Shown one piece after another: positions 9,106-10,451 of a DNA stretch of 10,451 nt. The notes below the pieces were generated by a model. That model had not been told where the DNA came from. It worked only from the letters and a program-made list of their open reading frames with translations, and ran no database searches. Each line of letters begins with the position of its first letter. Positions within the stretch are counted from its first letter, which is position 1. The position numbers and the translations under genes were made by a program. Source of the DNA: Clostridiales bacterium (GTDB lineage: Bacteria > Bacillota > Clostridia > Lachnospirales > Lachnospiraceae); NCBI GenBank assembly GCA_021203285.1, contig JAJQBM010000107.1, positions 1 through 10,451 on the forward strand. The letters are read 5' to 3'.

Positions 9106-9899
9106 CCTTATTCCAATATGATTTTATGAAATATGCGTTTGCCGCCATCCTGATCATTGCCCCACTGTTCGGCATCCTCGGCACCATGATCGTGAATAAC
9201 AAGATGGCGTTTTTTTCGGATGCGCTGGGACACTCCGCCCTGACCGGCATCGCGGCGGGCGTGATTTTCGGCATCGCGGATACGAGTCTGTCCATGGTGA
9301 TTTTCGGCATCGCCTTCGCGCTTTTGCTGAACTGGGTGAAAAGCCGGAATGTTGCTTCCACGGATACGATCATCTCCGTGTTTTCATCCTGCTGTATCGC
9401 TATCGGACTGGCGATTCTCTCCAGAGGCGGGAATTTCAGCAAATATTCCAGCCTCCTTCTGGGCGATGTGCTGAGCATCACGAAGCGGGAGATCGTTTAT
9501 CTTCTGCTGATTTTTATTGCGACGATCATCTTCTGGATTTTTTGTTATAACCGCCTGCAGGCGATCAGCCTGCACCGGGCGCTGGCGAAGAGTCGGCAGT
9601 TTCGGATTGCCCGGATTGAGAATCTGTTTTCGATTTTTATCGCGCTGGTGGTCATGCTGTCCATCAAGTGGATCGGCATCCTGCTGATCAACGCGCTGCT
9701 AATCCTTCCGGCGGCGTCCTCCCGGAATATTTCGGAAAATGTCCGTGAATATCATCTGTTCTCGATTATTTTTTCTGTGTTTTCGGGAATACTGGGGCTG
9801 GTGGTTTCCTACTATACCGACATGGCGACCGGACCGATGATCGTAATCATCGCGTCGGTGATCTTTTTTGCCACTTATTTTTACGGAAGAAACCGGTAA
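9102..9899 (+). CDS. ABC-3 family metal ion permease (ZnuB/MntB/TroC-like), without partner genes here
   Basis: This 265-residue integral membrane protein is typical of the permease subunit of zinc or manganese ABC importers. Its family signatures are GILGTMIVNNKMAFFSDALGHSALTGIAAG (24-53, quoted in part as SDALGHSALTGIA) near the N-terminus and WIGILLINALLILPAASSRN (190-209) near the C-terminus, with about seven or eight membrane helices. The metal cannot be assigned from sequence. The likely start is TTG 9102, which overlaps the ktrA stop as TTGA and has AGGAAG at 9091-9096. ATG 9126 is the in-frame alternative and would drop eight residues. No ATPase or metal-binding lipoprotein gene adjoins it on either side within the window, which is unusual. 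The loop before LFSIFIALVV (about 155-174), expected to touch the ATPase, is present. Confidence 0.88.
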   Translation: MTLFQYDFMKYAFAAILIIAPLFGILGTMIVNNKMAFFSDALGHSALTGIAAGVIFGIADTSLSMVIFGIAFALLLNWVKSRNVASTDTIISVFSSCCIAIGLAILSRGGNFSKYSSLLLGDVLSITKREIVYLLLIFIATIIFWIFCYNRLQAISLHRALAKSRQFRIARIENLFSIFIALVVMLSIKWIGILLINALLILPAASSRNISENVREYHLFSIIFSVFSGILGLVVSYYTDMATGPMIVIIASVIFFATYFYGRNR

Positions 9900-9906
9900 A
9901 AGGAAT

Positions 9907-10451
9907 ATGAGAAAAAATCTTTATTTTCTGAGGGAACATAAGGCTACGGTCATCGGCCTGCCGGAGAGTAAAAAAGCGGCGGTCTGCATTCCACTGATTG
10001 AGACGGAGGAGGGGTATGACATCCTCTTTGAGGTGCGGGCGGCGGACATCGAAAGTCAGCCTGGTGATATCTGTCTGCCGGGCGGTGCGGTAGAGGAGGG
10101 CGAGACGACGAGGGAGGCTGCCCTTCGGGAGACGCAGGAGGAGCTGCTGGTCCGTGCGGAACAGATTGAAGTCCTGGGTCTCATGGATCTCTTCGGCGGC
10201 GGGGCGGGCCGCCTGTATGTCTATCCCTATGCAGCATTTTTAAGAGAATATCAGGGAACGTTCAGTCGGGATGAGGTGGAGACGGTCTTTCGCGTTCCGC
10301 TTGACTTTTTTCTGGAGAATGAACCGGAGGTTTACCACACGACGATGAAGGTGATTCCGGAGGAGAGCTTTCCCTACGACCGCATCCATGGCGGGCGGGA
10401 GTACGGCTGGCGGGAGCGTCGTGAGGAGGTTCTCTTCTATCAGTATGTAGA
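9907..10451 (+). CDS. Nudix hydrolase, CoA pyrophosphatase type (3' end outside the window)
   Basis: The reading frame is open from ATG 9907 to the window end (181 codons plus 2 bases), so the protein is incomplete at its C-terminus. The Nudix box runs from G60: G-x5-E66-x7-R74-E75-T-Q-E78-E79-L-L-V. The metal-binding REXXEE core is intact, but the usual late Gly is Leu (L81). PGDICLPGG just before the box resembles the extra CoAse-type motif (PGQISFPGG), suggesting cleavage of CoA or a related nucleotide diphosphate. Later residues (YDRIHGGREYGWRERREEVLFYQY in part) resemble clostridial relatives. The ribosome binding site AAAGGA (9899-9904) overlaps the stop of the preceding gene and lies only 2 nt from the ATG, so initiation may rely on coupling. 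Confidence 0.85.
   Translation, partial: MRKNLYFLREHKATVIGLPESKKAAVCIPLIETEEGYDILFEVRAADIESQPGDICLPGGAVEEGETTREAALRETQEELLVRAEQIEVLGLMDLFGGGAGRLYVYPYAAFLREYQGTFSRDEVETVFRVPLDFFLENEPEVYHTTMKVIPEESFPYDRIHGGREYGWRERREEVLFYQYV

Overview
The window reads as one uninterrupted run of twelve genes, all on the + strand, from a low-to-mid GC Gram-positive anaerobe. GC looks to be in the low-to-mid 50s % by eye. Strong AGGAGG-type ribosome binding sites, a textbook SigA promoter, and the Ktr-type potassium system, TSUP permease and clostridial-looking CoA-type Nudix protein all point to class Clostridia, probably Lachnospiraceae or a relative. That placement rests on general resemblance, not on a database match.

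Region 1 (1-6249) is an F-type ATP synthase operon. A perfect-consensus SigA promoter (28-55) lies just ahead of atpB. The order is atpB (a), atpE (c), atpF (b), atpA (alpha), atpG (gamma), atpD (beta), atpC (epsilon). The catalytic head looks fully functional. The unusual parts are the stator and the membrane sector. No delta-subunit gene (atpH) lies between atpF and atpA, and those two genes overlap by 11 bp, leaving no room for one. The b subunit ends without the hydrophobic C-terminal helix that normally holds delta. Alpha carries about 22 extra residues at the N-terminus, the end that normally docks on delta. The c subunit is a 127-residue precursor with an apparent signal peptide and an acidic, Thr-rich segment before the usual hairpin. 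The a subunit keeps its essential Arg and Gln but has displaced other polar channel residues. atpI is not seen either, although the window starts only 115 bp upstream of atpB.

Region 2 (6265-9105) follows after 15 bp with no visible terminator. It holds a TSUP (TauE/SafE) membrane permease and a KtrB/KtrA potassium uptake pair, all tightly spaced. Region 3 (9102-10451) holds an ABC-3 family metal permease with no ATPase or binding protein beside it, and a Nudix hydrolase of CoA-pyrophosphatase type cut by the window end.

A likely shared theme is membrane energetics. In a fermenting anaerobe the F-ATPase can run as an ATP-driven proton pump, and electrogenic K+ uptake through KtrAB would offset the membrane potential so that net proton extrusion can continue. 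Co-transcription is inferred from spacing only. No stretch above 300 bases lacks a gene. I saw no tRNA, rRNA, CRISPR array, insertion sequence or rho-independent terminator.
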